NCBI RefSeq assembly: GCF_013410955.1 | Contig: NZ_JACCCG010000001.1 | Location: forward strand, 479,605 to 543,604 | Length of the DNA: 64,000 bases | Reading direction: 5' to 3' | Source: Microbacterium sp. AK009 | GTDB lineage: Bacteria; Actinomycetota; Actinomycetes; Actinomycetales; Microbacteriaceae | In this document: positions 7,107 to 16,767 of the stretch, piece by piece | Position numbering within the stretch: the first letter of the stretch is position 1 | Layout: each line of letters starts with the position of its first letter | The notes under the pieces: model-generated | Database searches by the model: none | Seen by the model: the letters and a program-made list of their open reading frames with translations, nothing else | Told to the model about the DNA's origin: nothing | Made by a program: the position numbers and the translations under genes

Positions 7107-9181
7107 ACATGCGGTCGGTGAGCGAGGGGGCTCAAGGCTCCCAAGCCCAGGGTGCAGACCGGACGGATGCTGCGCCCCACGCCCCTCGCTCATCGGCCGC
7201 CCTCGGGCTCGGCGTGCTCGCCGCGCTCCTCGTGGTGCTCGTCCTCTCCGCGGGCTGGCATCTGACGCAGGGGACGAGCGGCGCGATCTTCGCCGACGCC
7301 GACGTGCTCTGGGGGTCACGCATCCCGCGCCTCGCGGCCGGGGTCGCGGTCGGCGTCGCGCTCGGCGTCGCGGGCCTGCTCATGCAGTCGCTGTCGCGGA
7401 ACGCGCTCGCCTCGCCCGACACCCTCGGCGTCACCGCCGGGTCGTACCTCGCCGTCACCGCCGTCGCGGCGTTCGGCATCGTCGTGCCGATCTGGGCCTC
7501 GGGGGTCGTCGCCTTCGTCGGGGGACTCGCCGCCGCGGCGATCGTCCTGGGGCTCGCCGGCGGCGCCGGGACCTCGACCACCCGGCTCGTCCTCGCCGGA
7601 TCCGCGCTCGCGCTGGCCTTCCAGGCCGGCACCTCGGCGCTCCTCGTCCTGTTCGCCGAGGAGACCAAGGGGCTGCTCGCGTGGGGGAGCGGCAGCCTCT
7701 CGCAGCTCGGGCTCGAGGCGTTCCTGCGCGCCGCGCCGGTCGTCGTCCTCGCGGTCGTCCTCGCACTCGTGCTCTCGCGTCGCCTCGACGTCCTCGCCCT
7801 CGGCGACGACACCGCCTCGTCGCTGGGGGTGCCGATCCGTGCGACGCGGGTCGCCGGCATCCTCATCGCGGTTCTGCTGACCGCCACCGCCGTCACCCTT
7901 GCCGGCCCCATCGGGTTCGTGGGCCTCTGCGCCCCGGTGCTCGCACGGCTCCTCGTGCGGGTGGTGCCGGCGCTCGGGCGGCACCTCCTGCTCATCCCGC
8001 TGTCGGGACTCATCGGCGCGATCGTGGTGATCCTCGCCGACGCGCTGCTGCGCGCCCTCATCGGCGCCGAGGGTGCGATCGCCGTGCCGACCGGAGTTGC
8101 GACCACCGTGTTCGGGGCGATCGTGCTCGTCGTGATGGCGCGGCGCCTGCGCGATTCGGGACCCACCCGTCGGCCCCCGTCGATGCGGATCGGCGTGCGC
8201 ACCCAGCGCCGCTTCGTGATCGTCGTCGCCGCGTCGGCGCTCGTCCTCGGCGGGGTGGTGCTCGCCGGGATGCTGCTCGGCAGCACCCGCCTCCTCACCG
8301 GCGACATCGTGCTGTGGCTCACCGATTCTGCGCCCCCTCTCGTCGCGTTCGCGCTGGACGAGCGCGCTCCGCGCGTGGTCGCCGCCGTCGTCGCGGGCGC
8401 GGCGCTGGGGCTGTCGGGGAGCATCACGCAGGCGGTCAGCCGCAACCCGCTCGCGGAACCCGGCCTCCTGGGCATCACCGGGGGTGCCGGGCTCGGTGCG
8501 GTGCTGGTCGTCACGAGCGCGACGGCGAGCAACTTCGGGATGCTGGTGGCCGCCGTGATCGGTGGACTCCTGGCGTTCGCGCTGGTCTATGCCCTGGCGT
8601 GGCGCGGAGGGCTGAGCGCCGACCGGTTCATCCTCATCGGCATCGGCGTCTCGTACGGCGCGGTGGCGCTGACCACCTTCGTGCTGCTGCGCGCGAACCC
8701 GTGGGACACCCCGCGCATCTACACCTGGCTGTCGGGCACCACGTACGGGCGCATCTGGGAGCAGGTGATCCCGCTGGCGATCGTGCTGGCGATCGCTTTG
8801 CCGTTCGCGCTCGCGCGCCGCCGCGACCTCGACATCCTCGCGATGGATGAGGACACCCCGAAGCTCGTCGGCATCCGCCTCGAACGCACGCGCCTTGCGC
8901 TGCTCATCACAGCGGCGGTGCTCGCAGCGCTCGGCGTGGTGGCGGTGGGTGTCATCGGGTTCGTGGGACTGGTCGCCCCGCACGCCGCGCGGGCGCTGGT
9001 GGGTGCGAAGCACGGCCGGTCGATTCCGGTCGCGGTGCTGCTCGGAGCGGTGCTGGTCGGCGCCGCCGACACCCTCGGGCGGACGATCATCGCTCCGGCG
9101 CAGTTGCCCGCAGGCCTCGTGGTCGCGCTGATCGGGGCGCCGTACTTCGTGTGGCTGCTGTGGCGGTCGCGTGACGCGTGA
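7103..9181 (+). CDS. Fused FecCD-type siderophore permease (FhuB-like)
   Basis: A protein of about 692 residues with two consecutive FecCD permease domains (about 60-345 and 375-690), as in FhuB, where both membrane halves of the importer are one chain. Each half ends with the conserved loop that contacts the ATPase (GPIGFVGLCAPVLAR, then GVIGFVGLVAPHAAR). GTG 7103 overlaps the stop of the binding protein, suggesting translational coupling; ATG 7109 is the alternative. An apparently open frame far upstream is antisense noise inside the binding-protein gene. It is the last gene of the iron-regulated operon and ends 3 bp before the convergent gene. Confidence 0.92.
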   Translation: MNMRSVSEGAQGSQAQGADRTDAAPHAPRSSAALGLGVLAALLVVLVLSAGWHLTQGTSGAIFADADVLWGSRIPRLAAGVAVGVALGVAGLLMQSLSRNALASPDTLGVTAGSYLAVTAVAAFGIVVPIWASGVVAFVGGLAAAAIVLGLAGGAGTSTTRLVLAGSALALAFQAGTSALLVLFAEETKGLLAWGSGSLSQLGLEAFLRAAPVVVLAVVLALVLSRRLDVLALGDDTASSLGVPIRATRVAGILIAVLLTATAVTLAGPIGFVGLCAPVLARLLVRVVPALGRHLLLIPLSGLIGAIVVILADALLRALIGAEGAIAVPTGVATTVFGAIVLVVMARRLRDSGPTRRPPSMRIGVRTQRRFVIVVAASALVLGGVVLAGMLLGSTRLLTGDIVLWLTDSAPPLVAFALDERAPRVVAAVVAGAALGLSGSITQAVSRNPLAEPGLLGITGGAGLGAVLVVTSATASNFGMLVAAVIGGLLAFALVYALAWRGGLSADRFILIGIGVSYGAVALTTFVLLRANPWDTPRIYTWLSGTTYGRIWEQVIPLAIVLAIALPFALARRRDLDILAMDEDTPKLVGIRLERTRLALLITAAVLAALGVVAVGVIGFVGLVAPHAARALVGAKHGRSIPVAVLLGAVLVGAADTLGRTIIAPAQLPAGLVVALIGAPYFVWLLWRSRDA

Positions 9182-9184
9182 GGG

Positions 9185-9736
9185 TCAGCCCGCCGCTTGC
9201 ACGACCCGGAACCGCAGATGGGTCTCGCTCGCGAACGCCGACGTCTCGAGTCGTTCGAGATCCACACGCATCCCGAGTCCCGCGAACAGCGAGATCCCGT
9301 CACCGAGCAGCACTGGCACGACGTCGAGATGGATCTCGTCGACCAGTCCGAGGTGCAGACACTGCCGCGAGATGCTGCCGCCGAGGAGGCTCACCCACTT
9401 CTCGCCTGCGGCGCGCTTCGCGCTCTCGACCGCGGTCGCGATGTCATCGACGACGAAGGTGTAGGTGATGCCGTCCCGTTCGATGGGTTCGGCGGGCGTG
9501 TGCGTCATGAGGAAGACCGGCGCCTTCACCATTCCGCCGTACGGGATCTCGCCGTCTTCGATCGTGCGGGCCGTGTTCGCGCCCCCGACGACGGCGCCGA
9601 TGTTCGCGCAGACGCGGTCGACGACCTCCTGATCCTCCGGCGCCGAGGGGAAGTCGAACATCCAGTCCACCTCGCCGTCCGGGCCCGCCAGGAATCCATC
9701 GAGGGTCAGGGTGGCGTGGATGAAGACGAGGCTCAT
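9185..9736 (-). CDS. Dihydrofolate reductase family protein (RibD C-terminal fold)
   Basis: A 183-residue protein of the YwjB/YyaP group. It shows the DHFR-like opening (FIHATLTLDGFLAGPDGEVDW), the NADPH-binding LLGGSISRQCLHLGLVDEIHL and the VPVLLGDG motif of RibD-C proteins. The family is predicted to be NADPH-dependent reductases, but actinobacterial members of this kind rarely have a known substrate. It is convergent with the siderophore permease, a few bases apart. A second, distinct family member lies at 37595-38158. Confidence 0.88.
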   Translation of the reverse strand: MSLVFIHATLTLDGFLAGPDGEVDWMFDFPSAPEDQEVVDRVCANIGAVVGGANTARTIEDGEIPYGGMVKAPVFLMTHTPAEPIERDGITYTFVVDDIATAVESAKRAAGEKWVSLLGGSISRQCLHLGLVDEIHLDVVPVLLGDGISLFAGLGMRVDLERLETSAFASETHLRFRVVQAAG

Positions 9737-9847
9737 GATCGCTCCGGGTTGCGCGTGGCCCCTGCGATGTCGATCAGATTCGCGTTGGTCGCCATGATTC
9801 GAGCCTAGACACCGTCGCCTCGCCTCGGCAGCCCCGACAAGGCGGCC

Positions 9848-10642
9848 CTACGCGACAGCCACCCGAGCAGTTCGCTGCCGACTCCGCCCGGCATGCCGGT
9901 ACCACTGGGCGCACAGGACGAGCACGACGACTCCGTCGACGACCCCTCCTGCGTAGTACATCAGCATCGCGCCCGCTTCCGCGGCACCAGCGTCGACGCC
10001 GGCAGGAGGGTGGGCGTAGATCCACTTCGCGAGGATGCTGTGCGCCGCCATCGCCGCAAGGAGCACTGCCACCCGCATCCCGAACCCGGCGCGATGTGGC
10101 GCCGGGTCGATCGGAATAATCGCCGCGGTGAAGAGCAGCCCCGCCAGCAGGAGGTGCACCGACACCGCCGCATGCAGAGCCGCATTGCCCTGCATGATCG
10201 CGAACACGCCGGTCGTGTACAGCGCCCACAGTCCGCCCACGTTGAGGACGGCGGCGATGACCGGAGTGCCCACGACCCGCGCAGGGAGGCTTCGCAGCAG
10301 CCGTGTGAGACGACGGGCGCGACTGACGTGCAAGGAGCGCAAGGCCAGCGTCACGGGTGCGCCGAGGACGACCAGGAGCGGGCCGACCATGCCGACGAGA
10401 AGATGCGCGCCCATGTGAGCGACGAAGTCCGTGTGCGCGGCCGCCGCGAGCGGCCCGAGGAATGTCGCAGCGATGACCGCTACGCCCGTCGTCCACGCGG
10501 CGGTCCGGTACCACGGCCATGATCGACCCCGCCGGTGCTGAAGGACAACGCCCGCCGCATAGACGAGGATCGCCACTCCGAACGGGATCGCGATTATCGC
10601 TTCGGCGCCGGAGAAGCCGCCGGCCGGGTGGCCGTGCGTCAT
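9848..10642 (-). CDS. Cytochrome c oxidase assembly protein, CtaG/caa3 type
   Basis: A 264-residue multi-pass membrane protein with about seven hydrophobic segments and conserved His residues (HMGAHLLVGMVGPLLVVLGAP, AAHSILAKWIY, MLMYYAGG). This is the caa3_CtaG family of Bacillus CtaG type, linked to copper delivery to cytochrome oxidase; the copper role is family knowledge. The start overlaps the stop of the DUF2243 gene by ATGA (10639-10642), so the two are co-transcribed and probably act in the same membrane process. Confidence 0.87.
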   Translation of the reverse strand: MTHGHPAGGFSGAEAIIAIPFGVAILVYAAGVVLQHRRGRSWPWYRTAAWTTGVAVIAATFLGPLAAAAHTDFVAHMGAHLLVGMVGPLLVVLGAPVTLALRSLHVSRARRLTRLLRSLPARVVGTPVIAAVLNVGGLWALYTTGVFAIMQGNAALHAAVSVHLLLAGLLFTAAIIPIDPAPHRAGFGMRVAVLLAAMAAHSILAKWIYAHPPAGVDAGAAEAGAMLMYYAGGVVDGVVVLVLCAQWYRHAGRSRQRTARVAVA

Positions 10643-11169
10643 CGTCCGGCGGGCAGGATGCTGCGGCGCGTCCGGATCACGAGAAGTGAACCGACCACGA
10701 TCATCACGACGGCGATGATGTTCCATGCCAGGTCGTACGCGAGCAGATCGTCGACGTAGCGGATCTGATGGATTCCGAGGAGCTTGTGCTGGACGAGTCC
10801 GTCGTAGAGCTGGAAGGCGCCGCCGCCCAGCAGAACACCACCCCACCATCGCGTCGCCCAGAACGCTCGGCGCCGGCGTAGATCGGCGACGAGGAACAGC
10901 CCGCCGATCGTCGCGAACCAGCTCAGTGCGTGGAAGAACCCGTCCGACACCAGGCCGACGTCCGTCCCCGACAGGTCGTAGAAGTGGTGCCAGTGCAGGA
11001 TCTGGTGGAAGACCGCCTCGTCGATGAACGCCACCGTCCCGACGCCGAAGAGGACGCCCGACCAGACGTTCCGCTGCGAAGCGCGACCCCTCGCCGGCAG
11101 GTCGACCTCGGTCTTCTCGCCTGTTGCAGTGCTCACCGGTTCGTCCGCCTCTCTTGTGGAGTGGTCCAC
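10639..11169 (-). CDS. DUF2243 membrane protein
   Basis: A 176-residue membrane protein with four predicted spans and the His-rich DUF2243 core (FIDEAVFHQILHWHHFYD, QLYDGLVQHKLLGIHQIRY). The many His residues suggest metal or haem contact, but the function is unknown. It is usually found, as here, beside CtaG, with which it overlaps. The start is uncertain: GTG 11169 gives the longest form, while GTG 11136 has a closer purine-rich GAGAGG. The 289 bp upstream of it (11170-11458) shows no gene. Confidence 0.82.
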   Translation of the reverse strand: MDHSTREADEPVSTATGEKTEVDLPARGRASQRNVWSGVLFGVGTVAFIDEAVFHQILHWHHFYDLSGTDVGLVSDGFFHALSWFATIGGLFLVADLRRRRAFWATRWWGGVLLGGGAFQLYDGLVQHKLLGIHQIRYVDDLLAYDLAWNIIAVVMIVVGSLLVIRTRRSILPAGR

Positions 11170-11458
11170 GAAACCAGAGCGGCCACCCGGCGCCGAGCCC
11201 CTTGACAGGCCGTATTTCGCGCACGGCCGCCGCCGGACCTAGGAGCACGGACGAGGTATGCCTGCGGCGCGTTGCAGAGCTAGGGGTGGCTACTCAGGAG
11301 CGGCGAGATGAAAAGCCCGTGGCGGTGCAACAACGCCTGGTCGCATCTGGTTCACGGCGTAGGCGCCTCCCCTGCCAGATGAACGCTCAGTACGGGCGGC
11401 GGTCATTTCACAGGCTCCCGCGTCCACGTCGCGGGCGGCCGCACGCATCGATCCGCGC

Positions 11459-12106
11459 TTACTCATCGCGACCCTGCCACGTCGCGATGTCGACGACGTT
11501 TCCCTCGGCGTCGATCAGTGACCACCATGCGGGCGCGTGCCGGTCGCCCAGCATCCGGCCGCCCGCGGCGAGGACGGCGTTCACACGTGCCGTCGCCTCG
11601 TCGTGGGGCAGAGAGACGTCGATGTGGATGCGGTTGCGGGGTGGAGTCCAGTCCTTCTCATGGACGGAGAGCGTCGGGCCGATGAGGTTCGGTTCGACCA
11701 TCGTCCCTGGTCCGACGCGAACGTATCCGAGCGCGGCGCTCCAGAAGTCGGCGACGCTTTCGCGATCGCGAGCGTCGATCGCGATCTCGAGCTGAGACAC
11801 TCGAGACGGGTCTGCCACGATCCCCATCTCAGCCGCAACAGTGGAGATGCGTCTCGCCAGCTCCAGGTCGAGGTCGGTCAGCCCGGCACCGATGGTGAGC
11901 ACCTGGACCGTCACCGTGTCGTCGCGCAGGTCGATCATCGGGGAGTGGCCGACGGCCGCGACCTGATCTGCTATCGCCGCGACCAGTCTCGCCCCCGTTG
12001 CGAAGTCGCCCGTAGGGAACGCCGTCTTCGCGCCCCAGAACAGGACGCGCCACGACTCCACTCCAGACGCATTCGAGAACTCTTCGTCAGACAGCGGCGA
12101 CACCAT
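11459..12106 (-). CDS. Pterin-carbinolamine-dehydratase-like / VOC fusion protein
   Basis: A 215-residue two-domain protein. Residues about 1-100 follow the 4a-hydroxytetrahydrobiopterin dehydratase fold (WRVLFWGAKTAFPT, GLTDLDLELARRIS). Residues about 105-215 are a glyoxalase-like VOC domain (AIDARDRESVADFWSAALGYVR, ending in DAEGNVVDIATW). The catalytic His cluster of the dehydratase (HHP and TH) reads GHSPM and TIGA here, so the N-terminal domain has probably lost that activity. Similar fusions are annotated simply as VOC proteins in Actinobacteria. The role is unknown. Confidence 0.8.
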   Translation of the reverse strand: MVSPLSDEEFSNASGVESWRVLFWGAKTAFPTGDFATGARLVAAIADQVAAVGHSPMIDLRDDTVTVQVLTIGAGLTDLDLELARRISTVAAEMGIVADPSRVSQLEIAIDARDRESVADFWSAALGYVRVGPGTMVEPNLIGPTLSVHEKDWTPPRNRIHIDVSLPHDEATARVNAVLAAGGRMLGDRHAPAWWSLIDAEGNVVDIATWQGRDE

Positions 12107-12177
12107 TTCGCAAGGCTAGTCTCGGCGGTGCGGTCGCAACAGGCGCAGGAAGCGAACCCACCGCACGGTCGGTCGGG

Positions 12178-14886
12178 TCACTTTTCGCTGAACCGGTCCG
12201 CCAGTTGCCGCCGCGAGCTGATCTCCAGTTTCCGGAAGACCTTCCGCAGGTGGTAGTCGACGGTGTTCGGGCTGATGAACATCGTCGCGGCGATCTCGGC
12301 GTTCGTCGCGCCGCGCGCGGCGAGCAAGGCGACCTGACGCTCCTGGCTGCTCAGCGGATCGACCGACGAGGAATCCGACGGCATCGAACCGCCCGCGGCG
12401 AGGATCTCGCGCCGGGCACGCTCGGCGAATCCGATCGCGCCCGTCGCCTCGAAGTCGCGGAGGGCGAGCTCGAGCTGCGCCCGGGCGTCAGCGCGCCGCC
12501 GCACGCGGCGAAGCCACTCGCCGTAGATGAGGCGCGCGCGGCCGATGTCGGCCTGATGCGCCGGCGGGAAGAGGGCGATCGCGTCGACGAAGTGGCGCTC
12601 GGCGTCGGCGTCATCAGCCATCAGCGCCAGCGACCTCGTGTACAGGGCTCGCCCGACGACCGATCCGTTGATGTCGACGTGCGTCTTCATCCGATGAAGC
12701 GCCCACTCGGCCGACGCGCGGTTGCCGCTGTGCACCGCCGCCTCGAAGTACTCGGGCAGGTGGCGGTAGCTCGCCTGCAGGAACGGATGCCGCGCGAGCG
12801 GCCCCAATCGCTCGTACGCCGACTCGTACGCTCCGGCGGCGAGCTCGTTCACGGCGATCGCTTCGCCGGTCATCCGCGAGATGCCGCCCCACCCCGCCTC
12901 GTGAATGGCGTGGCTGATCTGCTCGACGGTCGTCAGCGGCGTGCCCTGGAAGGCCAGCAGCGCCGCGTTGACCGCCTGCTCGTCGCCGAAGCCGAGCGCG
13001 CGGCGAAGCTCTGCCGCTTCGGTGATGTAGTCGGCGGCGGCCTGCGCGTGGCCTCGACTCAGTTCGACGGCACTCAACGTCCACAGACACGCATCCACGT
13101 CGCGGAGCGCCCCGGCCTGACGGCCGATCTCGGCGGATCGGCGCAAGAGCTGCGCGGCACCCTCCCAATCCCAGAGCGCGACGCAGGGCATGGTGACGTA
13201 GAACGCCAGCGTCGTGTCGCCCGAATCCAACTCGGCACGCAGCGCCTCGACGGCGCGGCGAAGGGCAGGCACGGCGGTCGCGTAGTCGTCGAGGATGAAC
13301 GTGCTCACCGCCTGCAGCAGGACGGCGGTGACGTCATCGCCGCCGGATGCTTCCCGCATCCGTTCGCCGAGCTCCCGTGTCGTCGCGCCGATCGCCTGCT
13401 CCTCGGTCACGGTCGCCGAATTGAGCGCGAGCAGGAGCGCCCGCCGGCGGAGTGTCGGCGACACATCACCGACGAGATCGGCCGCGGTCATGAGCTTCGC
13501 CATGCCGGCACGAAGGCCGTTGGGCTCGGAGAGGAACAGGCTCGCCATCGCCTCGACGATGAGTCTGCGCGCCCGCGTCACCTGGGTCAGCGCCGTCTCG
13601 TCACCCAGCGGGAGGAGGTGCAGCGCGAGCCGCGCCGCGCCCGCGCTCAGCGCCGCCTCGGCAGCGGCGACGGAGCGATCGCTCGCCTCCGCGGCATCCG
13701 GTGTGAGCTCCGCCGCCCGCGCGAGCAGGTGCGCGCGCGACAGCATGCCGCCTCGGGCTCCGGCCGCGTCGGCGGCGGCAGTCAGCTCGGCGGCGACCTC
13801 GGCGTCGGGGCCATGCACGGCGGCAGCCGCGTGGTAGGCCGCGACGTCACGCTGCCCGCGCTCGCGTGCGTGGGCGCCGAGCGCCCGGTGCACCCTCCGT
13901 CGGGCGGCATCGGTGGCGGCGCCGTAGACGGCGGACCGGATGAGCGGATGCCGGAAGCGCACCGCCTCGCGCACCGAGACGAAGTCGATGCCCTCGGCGG
14001 CCGCAGAGGCGTCGGCCGGGATCCCGAGGGCTTCGGCCGCGGCCGCGACAGCGGCGGGGTCGCCGCTGGACTCGGTGGCCGCCACGAGCAGCCAATCTCG
14101 GCTCGGTTCGGGGAGCTCCGACATCCGCTCGGCATAGATCAGCTCGAGGCGCCCGCCGATCGGGACGGGAGAGTGGGCGATGGCGGTGGATGTCAGCTGC
14201 GCCGCCGACAGCTCGGTCGCGAGCTCGCGGAGCGCGAGCGGGTTGCCGGCGGTGTCGTGGACGTACTCGGCCGCGACGGTGGGGTCGAGCTCGCCGTCCA
14301 CGTCTTGGCGGAGGAGAGCCGATCCCGCCTCGGCGTCGAGTCCGCCGAGCTCGATCCGCGGCACGCCCGCGAGTGCCCCCTCGACACCCTCGTCGGTGCG
14401 CGCGGCGACGATGAGCCCCACCCTCTCCGCCGAGAGCCGGCGCGCGACGAACCCGAGGACGAGCAGCGACTCGGCATCGACGTGCTGGGCGTCATCGACG
14501 GTGCAGACGGTCGCTCGGTCGGCCCCCGCGCGGGCGAGGAGGGAGAGGAACCCCAGACCCACCAGCGGCGGTTGCGGCGGCGGTCCCTCGTCGACCCCCG
14601 CGGCGATCCGCAGCGCCGCGCGCTGACTGTCGGGAATGTCGTCGACGAACGCGATGAGCGGGCGCCCGAGGCGTTGGAGCGCGCCGAACGCGATGCCGGA
14701 TTCGACCTCGACGCCCTGGATCGCGAGCACCCGCAGTGACTGCGCATGGTCGTGCAGCGCCGACTCGACCAGCGAGGTCTTGCCGATGCCGGGCTCTCCC
14801 GAGACGAGGAGCGCGCCGCCGGCCTCGTTGCGGACGCCCGCGAGCAGCGCGCGGAGTCGTTCGGACTCGTCCGCGCGCCCGAGCAG
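12178..14886 (-). CDS. Large LuxR-family ATPase regulator (MalT/LAL-like)
   Basis: A protein of about 900 residues with an N-terminal STAND/AAA ATPase domain (Walker A SGEPGIGKTS, Lys at codon 14779-14781; sensor region TVCTVDDAQHVDAES), a long helical TPR-like middle and a C-terminal LuxR helix-turn-helix (LSSQERQVALLAARGATNAEIAATMF). Such LAL regulators are ligand-responsive activators. The start is a problem: the first in-frame ATG/GTG (GTG 14730) falls after the Walker A, and a stop (14914-14916) closes the frame upstream. CTG 14886, just before LLGRADESERL, is used here tentatively. It is divergent from the alpha/beta hydrolase genes at 15050 and 15910, its likely targets. Confidence 0.85.
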   Translation of the reverse strand: MLGRADESERLRALLAGVRNEAGGALLVSGEPGIGKTSLVESALHDHAQSLRVLAIQGVEVESGIAFGALQRLGRPLIAFVDDIPDSQRAALRIAAGVDEGPPPQPPLVGLGFLSLLARAGADRATVCTVDDAQHVDAESLLVLGFVARRLSAERVGLIVAARTDEGVEGALAGVPRIELGGLDAEAGSALLRQDVDGELDPTVAAEYVHDTAGNPLALRELATELSAAQLTSTAIAHSPVPIGGRLELIYAERMSELPEPSRDWLLVAATESSGDPAAVAAAAEALGIPADASAAAEGIDFVSVREAVRFRHPLIRSAVYGAATDAARRRVHRALGAHARERGQRDVAAYHAAAAVHGPDAEVAAELTAAADAAGARGGMLSRAHLLARAAELTPDAAEASDRSVAAAEAALSAGAARLALHLLPLGDETALTQVTRARRLIVEAMASLFLSEPNGLRAGMAKLMTAADLVGDVSPTLRRRALLLALNSATVTEEQAIGATTRELGERMREASGGDDVTAVLLQAVSTFILDDYATAVPALRRAVEALRAELDSGDTTLAFYVTMPCVALWDWEGAAQLLRRSAEIGRQAGALRDVDACLWTLSAVELSRGHAQAAADYITEAAELRRALGFGDEQAVNAALLAFQGTPLTTVEQISHAIHEAGWGGISRMTGEAIAVNELAAGAYESAYERLGPLARHPFLQASYRHLPEYFEAAVHSGNRASAEWALHRMKTHVDINGSVVGRALYTRSLALMADDADAERHFVDAIALFPPAHQADIGRARLIYGEWLRRVRRRADARAQLELALRDFEATGAIGFAERARREILAAGGSMPSDSSSVDPLSSQERQVALLAARGATNAEIAATMFISPNTVDYHLRKVFRKLEISSRRQLADRFSEK

Positions 14887-15049
14887 AGTCCGTCCCGCGT
14901 CGATGCGGTCAGGTTAGCGCCCCCGGTCCCACGAGCGGAAGCCTCACCTGCCGGGGGATTCCGCGGCTCCGCGCGAAGGACTACGTGCTCCACGTGGTGC
15001 GCTCGCACTCGCCCCGGGCCACGCTGGCGTCGAGCAGATGGAGGACCCC

Positions 15050-15874
15050 ATGCCCTACGTGACCACCGATGACGGAACACAGATCTTCTACAAGGACTGG
15101 GATGGCGGCGGGGCACCCGTGCTGCTCAGCCACGGCTGGCCCCTCAACTCCGACGCGTGGGAGGCGACCGCGCTCTTCCTGGCCCAGGAAGGGTACCGCG
15201 CGATCGCCCACGACCGACGCGGACACGGCAAGTCGACCCAGACGTGGAACGGCAACGAGATGGACACCTACGCCGACGACCTCGCCTGTCTCATCGATCA
15301 CCTCGACCTGCAGAACCTCACCCTCATCGGGCACTCCACCGGCGGGGGAGAGGTGCTGCACTACGTCGCGCGCCACGGTTCGACCCGCGTGGCGGGGCTC
15401 GTGCTGGTCTCGGCGGTGCCGCCGATGATGGTGCAGACCGACGACAATCCGGGCGGGCTGCCGATCGCCGTCTTCGACGACATCCGTGCAGGCGAAGCAT
15501 CCCACCGGTCCCAGCTGTACCGCGATCTCGCCGACGGTCCCTTCTTCGGTAACAACCGCACGGGCGACGTGCCGCAGGGCACCCGCGACGCGTTCTGGCT
15601 GCAGGGCCTGGCGTCGGGCACCCGCAACGCCTACGAGTGCATCGCCGCGTTCTCGGCCACCGATTTCCGGCCCGACCTCGACAAGGTCGACGTGCCGACG
15701 CTCGTGATCCACGGCGACGACGACCAGATCGTGCCGTTCGAGATCAGCGGACGCCTGTCGGCCGCGGGCATCCGCGACGCCGAACTGCTCGTGTACGAAG
15801 GCGGGGCCCACGGCCTGCCCGACACCGAGCGCGAGCGTCTGCACCGCGACATCCTCCGCTTCCTCCGATCCTGA
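15050..15874 (+). CDS. Alpha/beta hydrolase, non-haem chloroperoxidase-like
   Basis: A 274-residue serine hydrolase of the bacterial perhydrolase/arylesterase group. The oxyanion segment is [13 protein letters not shown] and the nucleophile elbow is GHSTGGGE. The acid Asp lies in [12 protein letters not shown] and the catalytic His in [10 protein letters not shown]. Proteins of this group hydrolyse esters and can show peroxidase activity with bromide or chloride; the true substrate cannot be told. ATG 15050 follows a clear GGAGG by 5 nt. The next gene starts 35 bp downstream, so the two hydrolases are probably one operon. Confidence 0.9.
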   Translation: MPYVTTDDGTQIFYKDWDGGGAPVLLSHGWPLNSDAWEATALFLAQEGYRAIAHDRRGHGKSTQTWNGNEMDTYADDLACLIDHLDLQNLTLIGHSTGGGEVLHYVARHGSTRVAGLVLVSAVPPMMVQTDDNPGGLPIAVFDDIRAGEASHRSQLYRDLADGPFFGNNRTGDVPQGTRDAFWLQGLASGTRNAYECIAAFSATDFRPDLDKVDVPTLVIHGDDDQIVPFEISGRLSAAGIRDAELLVYEGGAHGLPDTERERLHRDILRFLRS

Positions 15875-15909
15875 ACACCCGCGCTCCACCGATCCGAAAG
15901 GACCCCCTC

Positions 15910-16740
15910 ATGAGCACCGAAGCCGCACCCGACACGATCGTCCTCGTCCATGGCCTCTGGGTCACCCCGCGCAGCTGGGAGGAGTGGAAGGCGCACTACG
16001 AAGCCAAGGGCTTCACCGTACTGACCCCCGCCTACCCGGGGTTCGAGATCGAGGTCGAAGCTCTGCGCGAGAACACCGACGTCATCGCGGATCTCACCGT
16101 GCCCGAGACCGTCGCGCACCTCGCGGGCGTCATCGAGGCGCTGCCGCGCCCGCCGATCATCATGGGGCACTCCTTCGGCGGGCTGCTCACGCAGATGCTG
16201 CTGGCACGGGGGCTCGGCGCTGCGGGGGTCGCGATCGACTCGGCGCCGACCGAGGGCGTGCGGGTCACCCCGCTGTCGCAGGCCCGGTCGCTCTTCCCGG
16301 CGCTGAAGAACCCCGCGAACTTCCGTCGCGCGGTCGGCTTCACCAAGGAGGAGTGGCACTACGCGTTCGCGAACGCTCTCAGCCGGGAGGAATCGGATGC
16401 CACGTGGGAGCGCTACGCGATTCCCGCACCGGGCAACTGGGTGTGGGCGTACGGGTTGCTCGCGAACTTCCAGCCCGGGCATCAGGAGACGTGGGTCGAC
16501 TACTCGGTCGATCGCGCACCGCTGCTGTTCATCGGAGGAAGCGTCGACCACATCATGCCGCCGGCGGTGAACAAGTCCAACGCCAAGCACTGGGAGAAGT
16601 CGCCGGCCCTCACCGAGTACCACGAATTCGAGGGCCGCGGCCACTGGACGTGCGGCGAACCGGGGTGGGAGGCCGTCGCCGACTACGCGCTCGACTGGGC
16701 GCTGCATCACGCGCGGGCGTCTGTGCGGTCGGACGCCTGA
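15910..16740 (+). CDS. Alpha/beta hydrolase
   Basis: A 276-residue alpha/beta hydrolase with VLVHGLWVTPRSWEEW as the oxyanion segment, the nucleophile elbow GHSFGG and a late His in FEGRGHWTCGEPGW. The acid residue is in GGSVDHIMPP. An AAAGGA ribosome site lies 8-9 nt before ATG 15910. It differs clearly from the preceding hydrolase, so this is not a recent tandem duplication. The pair faces away from the LuxR-family ATPase regulator, which may control both. No substrate is assigned. Confidence 0.88.
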   Translation: MSTEAAPDTIVLVHGLWVTPRSWEEWKAHYEAKGFTVLTPAYPGFEIEVEALRENTDVIADLTVPETVAHLAGVIEALPRPPIIMGHSFGGLLTQMLLARGLGAAGVAIDSAPTEGVRVTPLSQARSLFPALKNPANFRRAVGFTKEEWHYAFANALSREESDATWERYAIPAPGNWVWAYGLLANFQPGHQETWVDYSVDRAPLLFIGGSVDHIMPPAVNKSNAKHWEKSPALTEYHEFEGRGHWTCGEPGWEAVADYALDWALHHARASVRSDA

Positions 16741-16767
16741 TCTGTTCACGTCGACGAGGATCTCGCG

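Noticed and set aside
5076..7319. A long minus-strand frame (747 codons) opposite the siderophore genes
   Set aside because: It has no family pattern and lies antisense to three clear transport genes; its Gly/Val/Asp-rich sequence is the mirror of their codons.
11170..11458. Possible small gene in the gap before the PCD-VOC gene
   Set aside because: Short open frames lack ribosome sites and family resemblance, so nothing is annotated there.
12205..14739. An 844-codon plus-strand frame opposite the LuxR-family regulator
   Set aside because: Low-complexity Arg/Gly/Asp text without domains; the minus strand holds clear ATPase and HTH motifs.
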